From NCBI GenBank assembly GCA_015057205.1, contig SVEW01000009.1, forward strand, positions 1-27,803: a DNA stretch of 27,803 nucleotides. Direction: 5' to 3'. This stretch comes from Lachnospiraceae bacterium. GTDB taxonomy: Bacteria; Bacillota; Clostridia; Lachnospirales; Lachnospiraceae. Under the pieces are notes generated by a model. The model searched no databases and was not told the DNA's origin. It saw only the letters and a list, made by a program, of their open reading frames with translations. A program made the translations under genes and the position numbers. Shown in pieces: positions 15,334-22,971 of the stretch (positions are counted from its first letter, which is position 1; every line of letters starts with the position of its first letter).

Positions 15334-15739
15334 CGGTTAGACAAGTGTCGGGAGCCATAGCTTGACCGAAGGGGGACGAGGTAAAAGGTTGTCTCGGTCA
15401 CACGACCTGTATAATAGCTGTGTGACCGATTTTTTACAGGCGTTTAATCGGATTTCGGTCAGGGAGCAGCTATACAGGTCGCCGTGACCGTTGAATGGCA
15501 GAAAATCGTGAAAAATCTCGGTCAGACAGATGTCGGAGGAGGTAGCATGACCGAAGAATGCCAAGCAACAAGGAAAATCTCGGTCAGACAGATGTCGGAG
15601 GAGGTAGCATGACCGAAGAAAGCCAAGCAACAAGGAAAATCTCGGTCAGACAGATGTCGGAGGAGGTTGCATGACCGAAGAACGCCAAGCAACAAGGAAA
15701 ATCTCGGTCAAGGGGCGCTGGTGAGCTGCCCCCTGACCG
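15334..15739. repeat. Array 2: seven CGGTCA...TGACCG inverted elements, 61-63 bp period
   Basis: Seven elements of 34-35 bases: 15334-15368 (first half-site CGGTTA), 15395-15428, 15456-15490, 15519-15553, 15581-15615, 15643-15677 and 15705-15739. Starts are 61, 61, 63, 62, 62 and 62 bases apart; linkers are 26-28 bases. The second and third elements are partly inverted copies of each other (CGACCTGTATA and AGCTG in one, the reverse complement in the other). The last has an extended stem (GGGGC with GCCCC). Elements four to six sit in a 62-bp direct repeat. Because 62 is not a multiple of three and both strands are interrupted, a coding repeat is excluded. The array occupies most of the gap between panD and the diguanylate cyclase gene. 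Confidence 0.88.
15512..15697 (+). repeat. Three near-identical 62-bp tandem direct repeats within array 2
   Basis: Units at 15512-15573, 15574-15635 and 15636-15697 have an exact 62-base period. They differ at only two positions: the base after GAAGAA (T, A, C in order) and one A-to-T change in the third unit (GGAGGTAGC to GGAGGTTGC). A fourth unit starts identically (AAAATCTCGGTCA) and then diverges at 15711. The near identity points to recent expansion by slippage or unequal recombination. Confidence 0.92.
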
Positions 15740-15818
15740 CGTGGTCCCCCCATCTCTAGAAAACGCAGTTTTGATACGCAGAAATCACAGTTTTTTACTA
15801 GCTATTGACAGTCTAATT

Positions 15819-15827
15819 TGTTACAAT
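15819..15827 (+). promoter_or_regulatory. Extended -10 promoter for the diguanylate cyclase operon
   Basis: TGTTACAAT is an extended -10 (TACAAT at 15822-15827). A TTGACA at 15805-15810 is only 11 bases upstream, too close to act as its -35. A start near 15834 would exclude the ATG at 15826 as the translation start. Confidence 0.35.
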
Positions 15828-15855
15828 GAAAAAAACGGACTGTATGGAGGACGCT

Positions 15856-17004
15856 ATGGCATCAACACACAAAGAGCGAATTGCGAAACAAAAAGAAATT
15901 TTTAGAAAATTGTTTACAAAACGCGATGAGGAAATATATCGTGCGGTTGTGCGTCAGGATGGCTATTTAACAAGGGTAGTGTCCTTTCTTATGATGTTAG
16001 CAGAAACCGGATTCTATATCTGGAGCATCAAGGTATACGGTTTTCAGTTGCCGGACAGCGGGTGGAAAATAGATATAATCTCACAGTGGCTGTATCTGAT
16101 AGTGGGAGTTTTTTCTTGGTTTATGTTCTTTTTCTTATGGGATTTTGAAAAACGTTTCCATGGAAATAACAAAAAGCAAGCAAGGCTTTTGGGCGCCTAT
16201 TACGTCACATTACTGATTTTTGGTTCCATAATATCCTGTACGTATCAACGAGAGGGAAGGAATGGTTACGTCCTAATTCTTGTCCTGATTTGCACCTATG
16301 GTGTGGCAATGATGCATCCGGTGAAAATGTTTACCACGTCCATTTTGTTTTTTATATTTTATAATAGCGTATGTTACATAAGCGGAATACTATCCGTAGA
16401 ACGCTCGTTGAATATTTTGGAAATTTTGTTTTTTTTAAACATTATTGGACTTGTAAGATACTACACCCTGTGTGAATATTTCAGTTTGAACCATAAATTG
16501 GAGCGTTATACGAAGGTATTAGAGGGACTTTCCTTTACGGATGAATTGACGGAAGTGGGGAATCGTAATTCTTTGCGTAGAAATTGGAAGGGATTCGTAG
16601 GAGGAATCCACAATGTTTGTATTGTTGATGTGGACAACTTTAAAGAATATAACGATACATATGGACATTTGACGGGAGATTTCGTTCTACGTTCGGTAGC
16701 AGCGGCATTGAAGGAAGCATTTGGTGATAAAAGTGTCTACCGTCTAGGCGGCGATGAGTTTTTGGTGATTACACAGATAAAGGAAGAGGAACTGACAAAA
16801 ACATTACGTCAGATATTAATCCAACTAGAAAAACTAACAAATGAACAGCAGGAGCTTGGAGTGGGATTAAGCATTGGATGTGTGCGGGGGTATTGCGAAG
16901 AAGAATCCGATATGCGGGAATTGATGAAGAAAGCAGACGAAGTTTTGTATCGGGTAAAAGAGCAGGGGAAAGGAAATTTTGCGTTTGAGGATTTGACGAA
17001 ATAG
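15856..17004 (+). CDS. Membrane diguanylate cyclase (GGDEF domain)
   Basis: Synthesises cyclic di-GMP from two GTP at the membrane. TGGAGG at 15845-15850 points to the ATG at 15856 (MASTHKER; 382 residues) rather than 15826 or 15844. The N-terminal part has about six membrane helices within residues 30-205, without a recognisable sensor domain. The GGDEF domain covers about 215-382, with SFTDELTEVGNRNSL at its start, IVDVDNFKEYNDTYGH for metal and base binding, and an intact RLGGDEF (G298-F302). The inhibitory RxxD site five residues before GGDEF is absent, so product inhibition through that site is not expected. A LysR gene starts 9 bases downstream and is probably co-transcribed. The signal is unknown. 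Confidence 0.9.
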   Translation: MASTHKERIAKQKEIFRKLFTKRDEEIYRAVVRQDGYLTRVVSFLMMLAETGFYIWSIKVYGFQLPDSGWKIDIISQWLYLIVGVFSWFMFFFLWDFEKRFHGNNKKQARLLGAYYVTLLIFGSIISCTYQREGRNGYVLILVLICTYGVAMMHPVKMFTTSILFFIFYNSVCYISGILSVERSLNILEILFFLNIIGLVRYYTLCEYFSLNHKLERYTKVLEGLSFTDELTEVGNRNSLRRNWKGFVGGIHNVCIVDVDNFKEYNDTYGHLTGDFVLRSVAAALKEAFGDKSVYRLGGDEFLVITQIKEEELTKTLRQILIQLEKLTNEQQELGVGLSIGCVRGYCEEESDMRELMKKADEVLYRVKEQGKGNFAFEDLTK

Positions 17005-17013
17005 GAGGACTTC

Positions 17014-17895
17014 ATGACTTTACGGCATTTTAAAATCTATGTAAAAGTATATGCGGAGCGAAACATGACGGCAGCAGCACAGCAGCTTTATATGTCGCAA
17101 CCGTCGGTGAGTCAGGCAATTAAAGAATTGGAGAAGCATTACAATACGGTATTGTTCGAGCGTTTTCCCAAAGAGCTATTGCCGACGGAAGCAGGTGATA
17201 CGTTATACGAGTATGCAAGTAATATTTTGGATATGAATACCGAGCTTGAGGATATGATGAAAAAAGGCGCCAGCCAGCATATACTCAGAGTAGGAAGCAA
17301 CGATACGGCAGGGACGGTGCTGTTAGATGCGCTTTTACAGGAATATACCACGGATCATCCTGTGGATAAGGTAAAAGTGCAGGTGAATCGAAGTATTATT
17401 TTGGCAGACATGTTACGAACCAACGATTTGGATATTATTCTTACCGATGAGTTCCCGGTTGCGCCGGATTTGCACAGTGAGGTGATTTGTCAGGACAAAT
17501 TTGTGGTAGTGGCATCGCCGGACTATCCGGGATTGCCAAAAGATTATGTGGCGGATGCGGCCTACTTATCGGGAGTGCGACTTTTGCTGAGAGAATCGGG
17601 AACGGACGAACGGGATTTCACGGAACAGTACATGAAAAATCGGGGATACTTAGTGGTTCCCTTTTGGGAGAGCATCAGTTTTGACATTTTGAAAAACGCG
17701 GCAATTGAAAAAATGGGAATTACAGTTTTGCCATCCCGTGTTGTTGCGGAAGAGATTGAAGCGGGACGACTGGTGGAGCTGATTGTTCCGGAGTTTCGAT
17801 GTTATCAATCCTTTGTGCTGGCATGGCAAAAAAGTAAGTATATGTCGGTATCCATAATTGAATTTGTGAATTTATGTAGAAAGATCGCAAAATAG
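17014..17895 (+). CDS. LysR family transcriptional regulator
   Basis: 293 residues: an N-terminal winged helix-turn-helix (about 1-60; AERNMTAAAQQLYMSQPSVS followed by QAIKELEKHYNTVLF), a linker helix to about 85, and a periplasmic-binding-type effector domain (about 88-290) beginning HILRVGSNDTAGTVLLDALL. AGGAGG at 17003-17008 overlaps the stop of the cyclase gene, so translation is likely coupled. LysR regulators usually control a divergent neighbour, but here the upstream gene is co-directional, so the target may be elsewhere. The effector cannot be predicted. A terminator overlaps the stop codon. Confidence 0.9.
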   Translation: MTLRHFKIYVKVYAERNMTAAAQQLYMSQPSVSQAIKELEKHYNTVLFERFPKELLPTEAGDTLYEYASNILDMNTELEDMMKKGASQHILRVGSNDTAGTVLLDALLQEYTTDHPVDKVKVQVNRSIILADMLRTNDLDIILTDEFPVAPDLHSEVICQDKFVVVASPDYPGLPKDYVADAAYLSGVRLLLRESGTDERDFTEQYMKNRGYLVVPFWESISFDILKNAAIEKMGITVLPSRVVAEEIEAGRLVELIVPEFRCYQSFVLAWQKSKYMSVSIIEFVNLCRKIAK

Positions 17896-17907
17896 CGGTC
17901 TTTTTTC
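17881..17907 (+). terminator. Terminator overlapping the end of the LysR gene
   Basis: AAGATCGC (17881-17888) pairs with GCGGTCTT (17895-17902) and is followed by a T-run. The stem includes the final codons. Confidence 0.7.
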
Positions 17908-17935
17908 TTGCCTTTTCACATAAACATGTTATAAT
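17908..17935 (+). promoter_or_regulatory. Promoter of the RND exporter-TetR operon
   Basis: TATAAT (17930-17935), extended by TGT (17927-17929), with TTGCCT (17908-17913) 16 bases upstream. Transcription should begin near 17942, immediately before the palindromic operator. Confidence 0.6.
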
Positions 17936-17946
17936 ATAAAATCAGA

Positions 17947-17960
17947 ACCGACCGGTCGGT
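17947..17960. promoter_or_regulatory. Perfect palindromic operator, probable TetR-family binding site
   Basis: ACCGACCGGTCGGT is a perfect 14-bp palindrome, followed by a further CGG copy (to 17963) that forms an overlapping second partial palindrome. It lies just downstream of the predicted transcription start, where a bound repressor would block RNA polymerase. The TetR gene at the end of the same operon is the natural candidate, giving autoregulation of the exporter. A half-site-like AGAACCGACCG also occurs inside the start of the TetR gene (21581-21591). Confidence 0.75.
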
Positions 17961-18004
17961 CGGAAACCTGGTGGAGTAAGAGTTTATTTTAAAAGGAGGA
18001 AAAC

Positions 18005-21000
18005 ATGATTTCTAAAATTAGTGTTAAGAAACCATATACGGTAATTGTTGGAATTGTGCTGGTGCTAATCTTAGGCTATATTTCCGTAACCAGGATGTCT
18101 ACGGATTTGCTGCCGAGCATGAATTTTCCATATGCAATCGTTATTACGTCTGATGTAGGAGCTTCCCCGGAAGAGGTGGAGAAGAAGATTTCTGCGCCGA
18201 TTGAAGCGGCCATGGCGTCCATGACGGATATTAAGAAAGTATCCAGTATTTCCCAGGATAATGTGTCCATGGTAGTGCTCGAGTTTGAGCAGAGTGCCAA
18301 TATGGATGCCATTACAGTGGAGATGCGGGAAAGTCTGGATGCGTTGAAATCCCAATGGGATGAGAATGTGGGAAACCCGAGTATTATGAAAATCAACCCG
18401 GATATGATGCCGATTTTGATTAGTGCGGTTTCCAAAGAGGGTATGAATGCCCAGGAACTGACGGAATACGTTGAGAACGAAGTGGTTCCGGAAGTAGAAA
18501 GCGTAGCCGGAATTGCCCGGGTTACGGTATCCGGTGGCGTTAAGACTACCATAGAGGTTACCCTTGATACGGAGAAAATAAATGCCCTCAACAAGGAAGT
18601 TAAGAAGGCGTTGAATAAGAAATTTGCCGATGCAGAAGCGGAGATTAAGAAGGCAAAGAATAACCTGAATAGTCAGGGAAGCAAGTTGCAGAACGGAAAG
18701 GATAAATTGATTTCCACTACCACGGATGCAGTTAACAAGCTGACGGACCAGAAAGTGGAGCTGATGCAGGCAAAAGCGAAGCTTGCGGAGAAACTGACGG
18801 AAATGGAAGCAAGCCTTACGGGAAACGAGCAGATTGACGCCACTATTAAGGCAGGAATGACAAGCCTTCAGAAGAATATTAAGCAGATGGATGCGGGAAT
18901 TTCCAAGATTAATGAGAATCTTGCGAAGCTGAATGCAACCCAGATTTCCGGCGCAGTGGATATGGGAAGTGCATCTGCCCAGATGGCAAACGGAAAGACC
19001 AGCTTGGATGATGCATTGAAATCCTTAAAAGATAGCAAGAAAGCAGCTTTTGAATCTGCAGATCTGACCAAGATTCTGACCCAGGAAACCGTGGGTGGTA
19101 TGCTGTCAGCGCAGAACTTTGATATGCCGGCGGGTTATGTACAGAAGGATGGCGAGAAGTATTTAATTCGCGTGGGTGACGACTTGACCGAGAAGAAGGA
19201 ACTGAGCAACCTGATTCTTTTGGACATGGATTTAAAGGGCGTAAAGCCAATTTATTTAAAAGACATTGCCAAGGTGGAATTTGTAGATGATTCCGCGGAT
19301 GTATATACCAGCATCAATGGGGAACCGGGCATTTTGCTGACGATGGAAAAACAGACCGGCTACTCCACAGGTGATGTGACCAAAGCGGCCATTGCCAAGA
19401 TGGAAAGTATGGAGAAACAGGAAAAAGGATTAAATACAGAGACTATTATGGATCAGGGAATTTACATTGGCTACATTGTTAATTCCGTAGTACAAAACAT
19501 GGTAGTAGGCGGTATTTTGGCAATTATAATTTTGCTTTTATTCCTGCGTGACTTAAAGCCGACTCTGGTAATTGCCATTTCCATTCCGGTGAGTGTGGTA
19601 ACGGCAGTTGTATTGATGTACTTTAGTAACGTTACCCTGAATGTGATTTCCCTTTCCGGCCTGGCGCTTGGAATCGGAATGCTGGTGGATAACTCCATCG
19701 TAGTTATTGAGAATATTTACCGACTACGAAATCTGGGGTTACCGGTAAAAGAAGCTGCGGTAAAAGGTGCAAAGCAAGTGGCGGGGGCTATTATGGCGTC
19801 TACATTGACCACGGCCTGTGTATTTTTACCAATCGTATTTACGGATGGAATTACCAGACAATTGTTTGTGGATATGGGCTTAACCATTGCCTATTCCCTG
19901 TTCGCAAGTTTGCTGATTGCCTTAAGTTTCGTGCCGATGATGGCCTCCGGTGTGCTTGCCAAGAATAAGGAAAAAGAGCATAAGATTTTTAACGGCATTC
20001 AGAATTTCTATGCAGGACTTTTGAAAGGCGCTTTGCGGGTAAAACCATTGGTGTTGTTGGTTGCCCTGGGATTGTTAATTGTAAGTATCTATGCAAGTAT
20101 GAGCCGCGGAACCGCGTTTTTACCATCCATGGAGAGCACCCAGATGACCGCTACCATGGAAGTGCCAAAAGACATGAAATTAGACGAGGCAAGGAAGATT
20201 TCCGATGCCATGATTGAGAAAATCATGAGTATCAAAGATGTAGAAACGGTAGGTGCCATGACGGGAAGCGGTAGTGGCATGAGTATGATGAGCATGGGAA
20301 ATTCCGGCAGCAGTCGGGACATCACCATGTATCTGCTTTTGAAAGAGGATAAGGAATTAAGCAATACGGAAATTGCTAAACAGATTGAGGAAAAGACCAA
20401 AGGAATGGGGGCCAAATTAACGGTGAAGACGTCGGCCATGGATATTTCTTCTTTTATGACCAGCGGTATTCAGGTGCATGTGGAAGGCCGTGACCTTGAG
20501 AAATTGCAGAAGCTTGCCAAACAGGTAAAAAAAGTGGTGGAAAATACACCGGGTACCAAGGAAGTGGCAAGCGGCATGGATGAAATGACCAATGGCGTGA
20601 AGATTACGGTAGATAAGAAGAAGGCAGCGAAGTATTCCTTGACGGTTGCTCAGGTGTTCCAGAGTGTATCCAAAGAGGTGTCGGATGCCAAGAGCGCAAC
20701 GACCTTAAGTACGGATACGGCTGACTATGATGTTTTTGTAAAAAGCGATAAAGAAACGGATATGACCCTTGACAAAATCAAGAAAATCAAGCTGACTTAC
20801 AAGACCATGGATGGTGAGGAGAAGAAGGTTGCGTTGAATAAAGTAGCAACCATCCGAAATCTGGCAAGTTTAAGTCAGATTTCCCGTGAAGCACAGAATC
20901 GTTATATCAATGTGACGGCGCAGATTGACGAGAAACACAATGTAGGCCTGGTATCTAACGATATTAAGAAACAGTTGAAAAAAATAACTGTTCCGGAAGG

Positions 21001-21580
21001 CTATTCCATATCCATGGCCGGCGAGGACGAAACCATTAACGAGGCGATGGAGCAGTTGACCTTGATGCTTTTGGTAGCGGTTGCGTTTATTTACCTGATT
21101 ATGGTAGCCCAGTTCCAGTCGCTTTTGTCACCGTTTATCATCATGTTTACGATTCCTTTGGCTTTTACCGGTGGTTTCTTAGGCCTGTTCTTAACGGGAC
21201 ATGAGGTGAGCGTTATTGCTATGTTGGGATTCGTAATGCTTGCAGGTATTATTGTTAACAACGGTATTGTGTTAGTGGACTATGTAAACCAGTTACGCGA
21301 GACCGGAATTGATAAAAAGACGGCACTGATTGAGGCGGGAAGAACAAGGCTTCGCCCGATTATGATGACGGCGCTGACAACGATTTTAGCCATGTCTACT
21401 ACGGCAATCGGCGCGGGAATGGGATCCGATATGGTACAGCCGATGGCCATTGTAACCATTGGTGGTTTGATTTACGGAACGTTATTGACGCTATTTGTTG
21501 TACCGTGTATGTATGATTTGTTGCATCGGGAGAAGAGCATGGTAAAGGAGGAAATCGACGATGATATCTCCAATTTATAA
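18005..21580 (+). CDS. RND superfamily efflux transporter with inserted coiled coil
   Basis: A 1191-residue proton-driven exporter of the AcrB/SwrC (HAE1-like) type. AAGGAGGA at 17993-18000 sets the ATG at 18005. The first membrane helix (about 10-29) is followed by an extracytoplasmic porter domain. Helices 2-6 start near 487, helix 7 near 679 and helices 8-12 near 1015. The proton-relay helix 4 reads GIGMLVDNSIVVIENIYRLR (DN instead of the AcrB DD, common in Firmicutes), and helix 10 has LAGIIVNNGIVLVDYVNQLR. Between about residues 192 and 350 lies a Lys/Glu/Asn-rich coiled-coil insertion not present in AcrB. No adaptor or outer-membrane gene is nearby, as expected for a monoderm. SwrC-type pumps export surfactants, bile acids or antimicrobials; the substrate here is unknown. 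Confidence 0.93.
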   Translation: MISKISVKKPYTVIVGIVLVLILGYISVTRMSTDLLPSMNFPYAIVITSDVGASPEEVEKKISAPIEAAMASMTDIKKVSSISQDNVSMVVLEFEQSANMDAITVEMRESLDALKSQWDENVGNPSIMKINPDMMPILISAVSKEGMNAQELTEYVENEVVPEVESVAGIARVTVSGGVKTTIEVTLDTEKINALNKEVKKALNKKFADAEAEIKKAKNNLNSQGSKLQNGKDKLISTTTDAVNKLTDQKVELMQAKAKLAEKLTEMEASLTGNEQIDATIKAGMTSLQKNIKQMDAGISKINENLAKLNATQISGAVDMGSASAQMANGKTSLDDALKSLKDSKKAAFESADLTKILTQETVGGMLSAQNFDMPAGYVQKDGEKYLIRVGDDLTEKKELSNLILLDMDLKGVKPIYLKDIAKVEFVDDSADVYTSINGEPGILLTMEKQTGYSTGDVTKAAIAKMESMEKQEKGLNTETIMDQGIYIGYIVNSVVQNMVVGGILAIIILLLFLRDLKPTLVIAISIPVSVVTAVVLMYFSNVTLNVISLSGLALGIGMLVDNSIVVIENIYRLRNLGLPVKEAAVKGAKQVAGAIMASTLTTACVFLPIVFTDGITRQLFVDMGLTIAYSLFASLLIALSFVPMMASGVLAKNKEKEHKIFNGIQNFYAGLLKGALRVKPLVLLVALGLLIVSIYASMSRGTAFLPSMESTQMTATMEVPKDMKLDEARKISDAMIEKIMSIKDVETVGAMTGSGSGMSMMSMGNSGSSRDITMYLLLKEDKELSNTEIAKQIEEKTKGMGAKLTVKTSAMDISSFMTSGIQVHVEGRDLEKLQKLAKQVKKVVENTPGTKEVASGMDEMTNGVKITVDKKKAAKYSLTVAQVFQSVSKEVSDAKSATTLSTDTADYDVFVKSDKETDMTLDKIKKIKLTYKTMDGEEKKVALNKVATIRNLASLSQISREAQNRYINVTAQIDEKHNVGLVSNDIKKQLKKITVPEGYSISMAGEDETINEAMEQLTLMLLVAVAFIYLIMVAQFQSLLSPFIIMFTIPLAFTGGFLGLFLTGHEVSVIAMLGFVMLAGIIVNNGIVLVDYVNQLRETGIDKKTALIEAGRTRLRPIMMTALTTILAMSTTAIGAGMGSDMVQPMAIVTIGGLIYGTLLTLFVVPCMYDLLHREKSMVKEEIDDDISNL

Positions 21581-22187
21581 AGAACCGACCGAGAAAATGA
21601 TTAAACTTTTTGACGCAGTGGCCGCCCTCTTAGAAGAGGGGGCCGATGTCAAAGATTTGAAAGTAATCGACATTACAGAGCGGGCCGGTATTGGAAAAGG
21701 AACGGCTTACGAGTATTTTAAATCAAAAGAAGAGTTGTTGTTAGAGGCACAGATTTACTATTTTGACCAAAAAGTGAAATGGCTTTGCCAGCAGGTTGGG
21801 AAGGCAGACACTTTTTCCAGTGCCATTGATGCTTGCTGCACCGCAATCGATGACATGCTTCACAACGAAGCCGGCATGCGAGTGCTTTTCCGATATGCTT
21901 TAGGCGGTATGGAAGAGGGGAGTGAAAAGCGGTGTTGTGAAGACAATACCGGAATGGATTTGTTTTTCACCGGACTGGTGAAGCTGGGAAGACAGGATGG
22001 CTTGTTTGCAAAGAGTGATGATGAACAGGTTATCAATACGCTGGTGACGGAGCTGGTTGGTTACGGGATTACCTGTAATATGTGGCAAAAGCGCCATCCG
22101 GACGGAAACGGATACCCGGAATTTCAGAAAAAGAATCGGGCCTATTGTCAGAAGGCAATTCGCGCTATATTAGAAACTGGAGAATAG
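21561..22187 (+). CDS. TetR/AcrR family regulator of the RND operon
   Basis: 208 residues. The N-terminal TetR helix-turn-helix (about 25-62) reads IDITERAGIGKGTAYEYF followed by KSKEELLLEA, very close to the family consensus. The rest is the all-helical ligand-binding and dimer domain, cysteine-rich in its middle (ACCTAIDD, KRCCEDNTG). The ATG at 21561 lies 20 bases inside the exporter gene and has AAAGGAGG at 21544-21551, so the two are translated together. A repressor encoded by the last gene of the operon it controls, with a palindrome at the promoter, is a classic drug-responsive loop. The ligand is presumably a pump substrate (inference). Confidence 0.93.
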   Translation: MISPIYKEPTEKMIKLFDAVAALLEEGADVKDLKVIDITERAGIGKGTAYEYFKSKEELLLEAQIYYFDQKVKWLCQQVGKADTFSSAIDACCTAIDDMLHNEAGMRVLFRYALGGMEEGSEKRCCEDNTGMDLFFTGLVKLGRQDGLFAKSDDEQVINTLVTELVGYGITCNMWQKRHPDGNGYPEFQKKNRAYCQKAIRAILETGE

Positions 22188-22270
22188 GGGAAGACAAAGT
22201 TGTAAAGTTTTGCATACACTTCTGTCTATTGTAATGGATACTTTGCTTATAGTAATATTTAATTGAAGAT

Positions 22271-22411
22271 AATGCAAAAGAGAAACAAGAAGTATCCGTA
22301 CGTGAAATCCACTAAATTCAATGGAAAAAAGTGGTATCATAATTTTCAACGAAGAAGTGATTTGATTGATCCGTTCTTCGTAAATGAATTAAAAGATGTG
22401 GATGGCAATTA
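22271..22411 (+). pseudogene. Short orphan reading frame, possible gene remnant
   Basis: An ATG-initiated frame of 46 codons encodes a basic, aromatic-rich peptide (KYPYVKSTKFNGKKWYHNF, later SDLIDPFFVNELKD). It has no ribosome site and no clear promoter. The composition looks protein-like rather than random, so it may be the end of a decayed gene, but I do not recognise the family. It lies between the TetR gene and array 3. Confidence 0.25.
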
Positions 22412-22455
22412 GTTCCGGAAGCCTTTGGAGAGATTTAGCAGTATAAAGGCATTAA

Positions 22456-22811
22456 TTACCGCCAGAGTACATGAATTTCAGTCCTGGGGGTAGTGATTTT
22501 TGATACAATTGAAAATTACTACCCCTAAAGTATGGGCTTTTATAAATTTAGCGGTAGTGGGACTTCCTGGTTTTGGATTTTTCTACCGTTAAAAAATTGT
22601 TTTCGAGTATTTAGTGGTAGGCTTGTACCTTACTTTGAAGATTTGTTTCGGTCTATTATGTAGATTTCGGGTATTTGAACGTCAGTATAGCGATATTCTA
22701 TGAAAAACCGTACCCCTAAAAGTGCCGGATGGGTTCCTTTTGGGGGTAAAGTTTTTAGCTTCACAAACTTTGTCTACCGCCAAGTTTATTATTCTATGAA
22801 ATTAGCGGTAG
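22456..22811. repeat. Array 3: alternating GGTAG/CTACC half-sites every ~32 bp
   Basis: Half-sites alternate in orientation at near-constant spacing: TTACCGCC at 22456, GGGGTAG at 22487, CTACCCC at 22519, GCGGTAG at 22551, CTACCGT at 22583, GTGGTAG at 22614, then two degenerate positions, GTACCCC at 22710, GGGGTAA at 22743, CTACCGC at 22774 and GCGGTAG at 22805. The steps are 31-33 bases, so a full period is about 63, the same as in arrays 1 and 2, while the half-site changes from CGGTCA to CGGTAG-like. Paired sites form hairpins of 36-39 bases, some with extra stem pairs (for example TAGTGATTTT with AAAATTACTA). The surrounding sequence is AT-rich and holds no convincing gene. The array looks older and more decayed than array 2. 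Confidence 0.7.
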
Positions 22812-22904
22812 AAATTCACGATTCTATATTTTTGAGGACGTTCGGAGCAATATTGTATGGCAGGCGGATAGGATTTATAAATAAAAAATTGTAAGAAATT
22901 GACA

Positions 22905-22938
22905 AAAACCGGCTCTAATAAAATAAGAGGCGGTTTTT
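22905..22938. terminator. Terminator-like hairpin, usable on either strand
   Basis: AAAACCGGCTCT (22905-22916) pairs with AGAGGCGGTTTT (22926-22937) with one mismatch; T-rich on the + strand and A-flanked on the other. It separates array 3 from the serpin remnant region. Confidence 0.6.
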
Positions 22939-22971
22939 CCACACTTGCAAAATAATTGACAATGAGATAAA

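Noticed and set aside
15337..15633. 98-codon frame on the - strand across array 2
   Set aside because: It is created by the repeats; the 62-base period shifts frame each unit, and there is no ribosome site.
13671..15739. CRISPR array
   Set aside because: Regular spacing suggested it, but conserved parts are 6-7 bases in alternating orientation, interiors and linkers are related to each other, and no cas genes are present.
15805..15827. Standard sigma-A promoter TTGACA with TACAAT before the diguanylate cyclase
   Set aside because: The spacer is only 11 bases; the extended -10 alone is the better reading.
17947..17963. Member of the CGGTCA repeat family
   Set aside because: It contains CGGTC by chance but is a compact TetR-type palindrome at a promoter, without the 34-35 base layout.
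22700..22894. 64-codon + strand frame in array 3
   Set aside because: Consists largely of array 3 hairpin sequence and AT-rich DNA, with no ribosome site.
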